The position numbers and the translations under genes were made by a program. Shown piece by piece: positions 6,017 through 6,146 of a stretch of DNA of 6,146 nucleotides. Source of the DNA: Anaerolineae bacterium (GTDB taxonomy: Bacteria; Chloroflexota; Anaerolineae; JAFGEY01); assembly GCA_016931365.1 (NCBI GenBank), contig JAFGEY010000201.1:1-6146 (forward strand), written 5' to 3'. Position 1 is the first letter of the stretch. Every line of letters starts with the position of its first letter. The notes beneath the pieces were generated by a model. It saw only the letters and a program-made list of their open reading frames with translations. It searched no databases and was not told where the DNA came from.

Positions 6017-6021
6017 CTATA

Positions 6022-6146
6022 ATGTTAACCATTGAATGGAGACGCCGGGTCGAAAACTGGCGCAGGGAATTGGTTGAGCACGTCTATCGCCCGCTGGGGC
6101 CGCTGGCCCTGGAAGGGTTTTTGACCAAAGATCAGTTCACGGTCGA
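6022..6146 (+). CDS. start of a probable GH38-like alpha-mannosidase (partial)
   Basis: The frame opens at ATG 6022 and runs off the right edge after 41 codons. The visible N-terminus reads MLTIEWRRRVENWRRELVEH and continues VYRPLGPLALEGFLTKDQFTV. The pairing of an amphipathic tryptophan/arginine helix with Y-x-P-L-G-x-x-x-L-E-G-F-x-T-x-x-Q is a start I associate with bacterial GH38 alpha-mannosidases, which have about 1,000 residues and cleave alpha-mannose from glycans or small oligosaccharides. The catalytic part is outside the window, so the assignment rests on this short stretch. There is no signal peptide, in line with cytosolic action. It follows the GH50-like gene by 560 bases with two small genes between, which would suit a glycan-utilisation cluster. 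Confidence 0.6.
   Translation, partial: MLTIEWRRRVENWRRELVEHVYRPLGPLALEGFLTKDQFTV

Larger units (their letters stand above)
5902..6021 (+). other. 120-base intergenic region with A+T-rich leader
   Basis: This is the longest non-coding gap of the window. It holds the GTATTGC palindrome and, after it, an A+T-rich leader (5981-6010) before the AGGAGG of the next gene. It is the only gap with room for a promoter, but I see no convincing -35/-10 pair. A TTGAGG at 5911-5916 lacks a good partner, and the TATAAT at 6018-6023 overlaps the start codon. A new transcription unit for the downstream gene is nonetheless plausible. Confidence 0.5.

Noticed and set aside
6018..6023. Perfect TATAAT as a -10 box
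   Set aside because: It overlaps the ATG at 6022 and follows the ribosome-binding site; no -35 at the right distance.

Overview
The window looks like a stretch of bacterial chromosome with every supportable gene on the + strand. From about base 550 it is GC-rich and tightly packed, with short gaps or stop/start overlaps and clear Shine-Dalgarno sites. The mix of genes recalls environmental Chloroflexota (Anaerolineae/Caldilineae-type) genomes: a GH50-like glycosidase beside a GH38-like start, a 7TM sensor-type module, an orphan antitoxin, and an intergenic palindrome built from GTATTGC units. That placement is inference from gene style; no marker gene is present.

Layout. (1) Bases 2-506 hold the 3' end of a PD-(D/E)XK nuclease-family gene, visibly richer in A+T than the rest and apparently frameshifted near base 60. 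(2) 567-1136 is a small class I SAM-dependent methyltransferase with a TTG start. (3) 1192-3411 is a compact run of four genes: a DedA/VTT membrane protein, a small YHGSP protein that may have an ADP-ribosyltransferase-like fold, a stand-alone 7TM module of the kind normally fused to signalling output domains, and a GNAT acetyltransferase. (4) 3440-5461 encodes a 673-residue clan GH-A glycoside hydrolase, followed closely by a four-cysteine small protein (5473-5697) and a Phd/YefM-like antitoxin without a visible toxin (5713-5901). (5) A 120-base gap carries a strong palindrome. After it, a new gene with a perfect AGGAGG begins at 6022 and runs off the window; its first 41 residues resemble the start of GH38-type alpha-mannosidases.

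How they work together. The spacing suggests that 1192-5901 could be transcribed as one unit, but the functions are diverse and no single pathway explains them. The one plausible functional link is carbohydrate breakdown: the GH50-like enzyme and the mannosidase-like gene flank the small proteins, and neither shows an obvious export signal in the part visible. I see no CRISPR array, rRNA, tRNA, insertion sequence or complete defence system. The nuclease/methyltransferase pair at the left edge should not be read as a restriction-modification system, because the methyltransferase lacks DNA-methylase motifs. The observations most worth following are the YHGSP protein, the output-less 7TM module, the small cysteine protein and the palindromic repeat.
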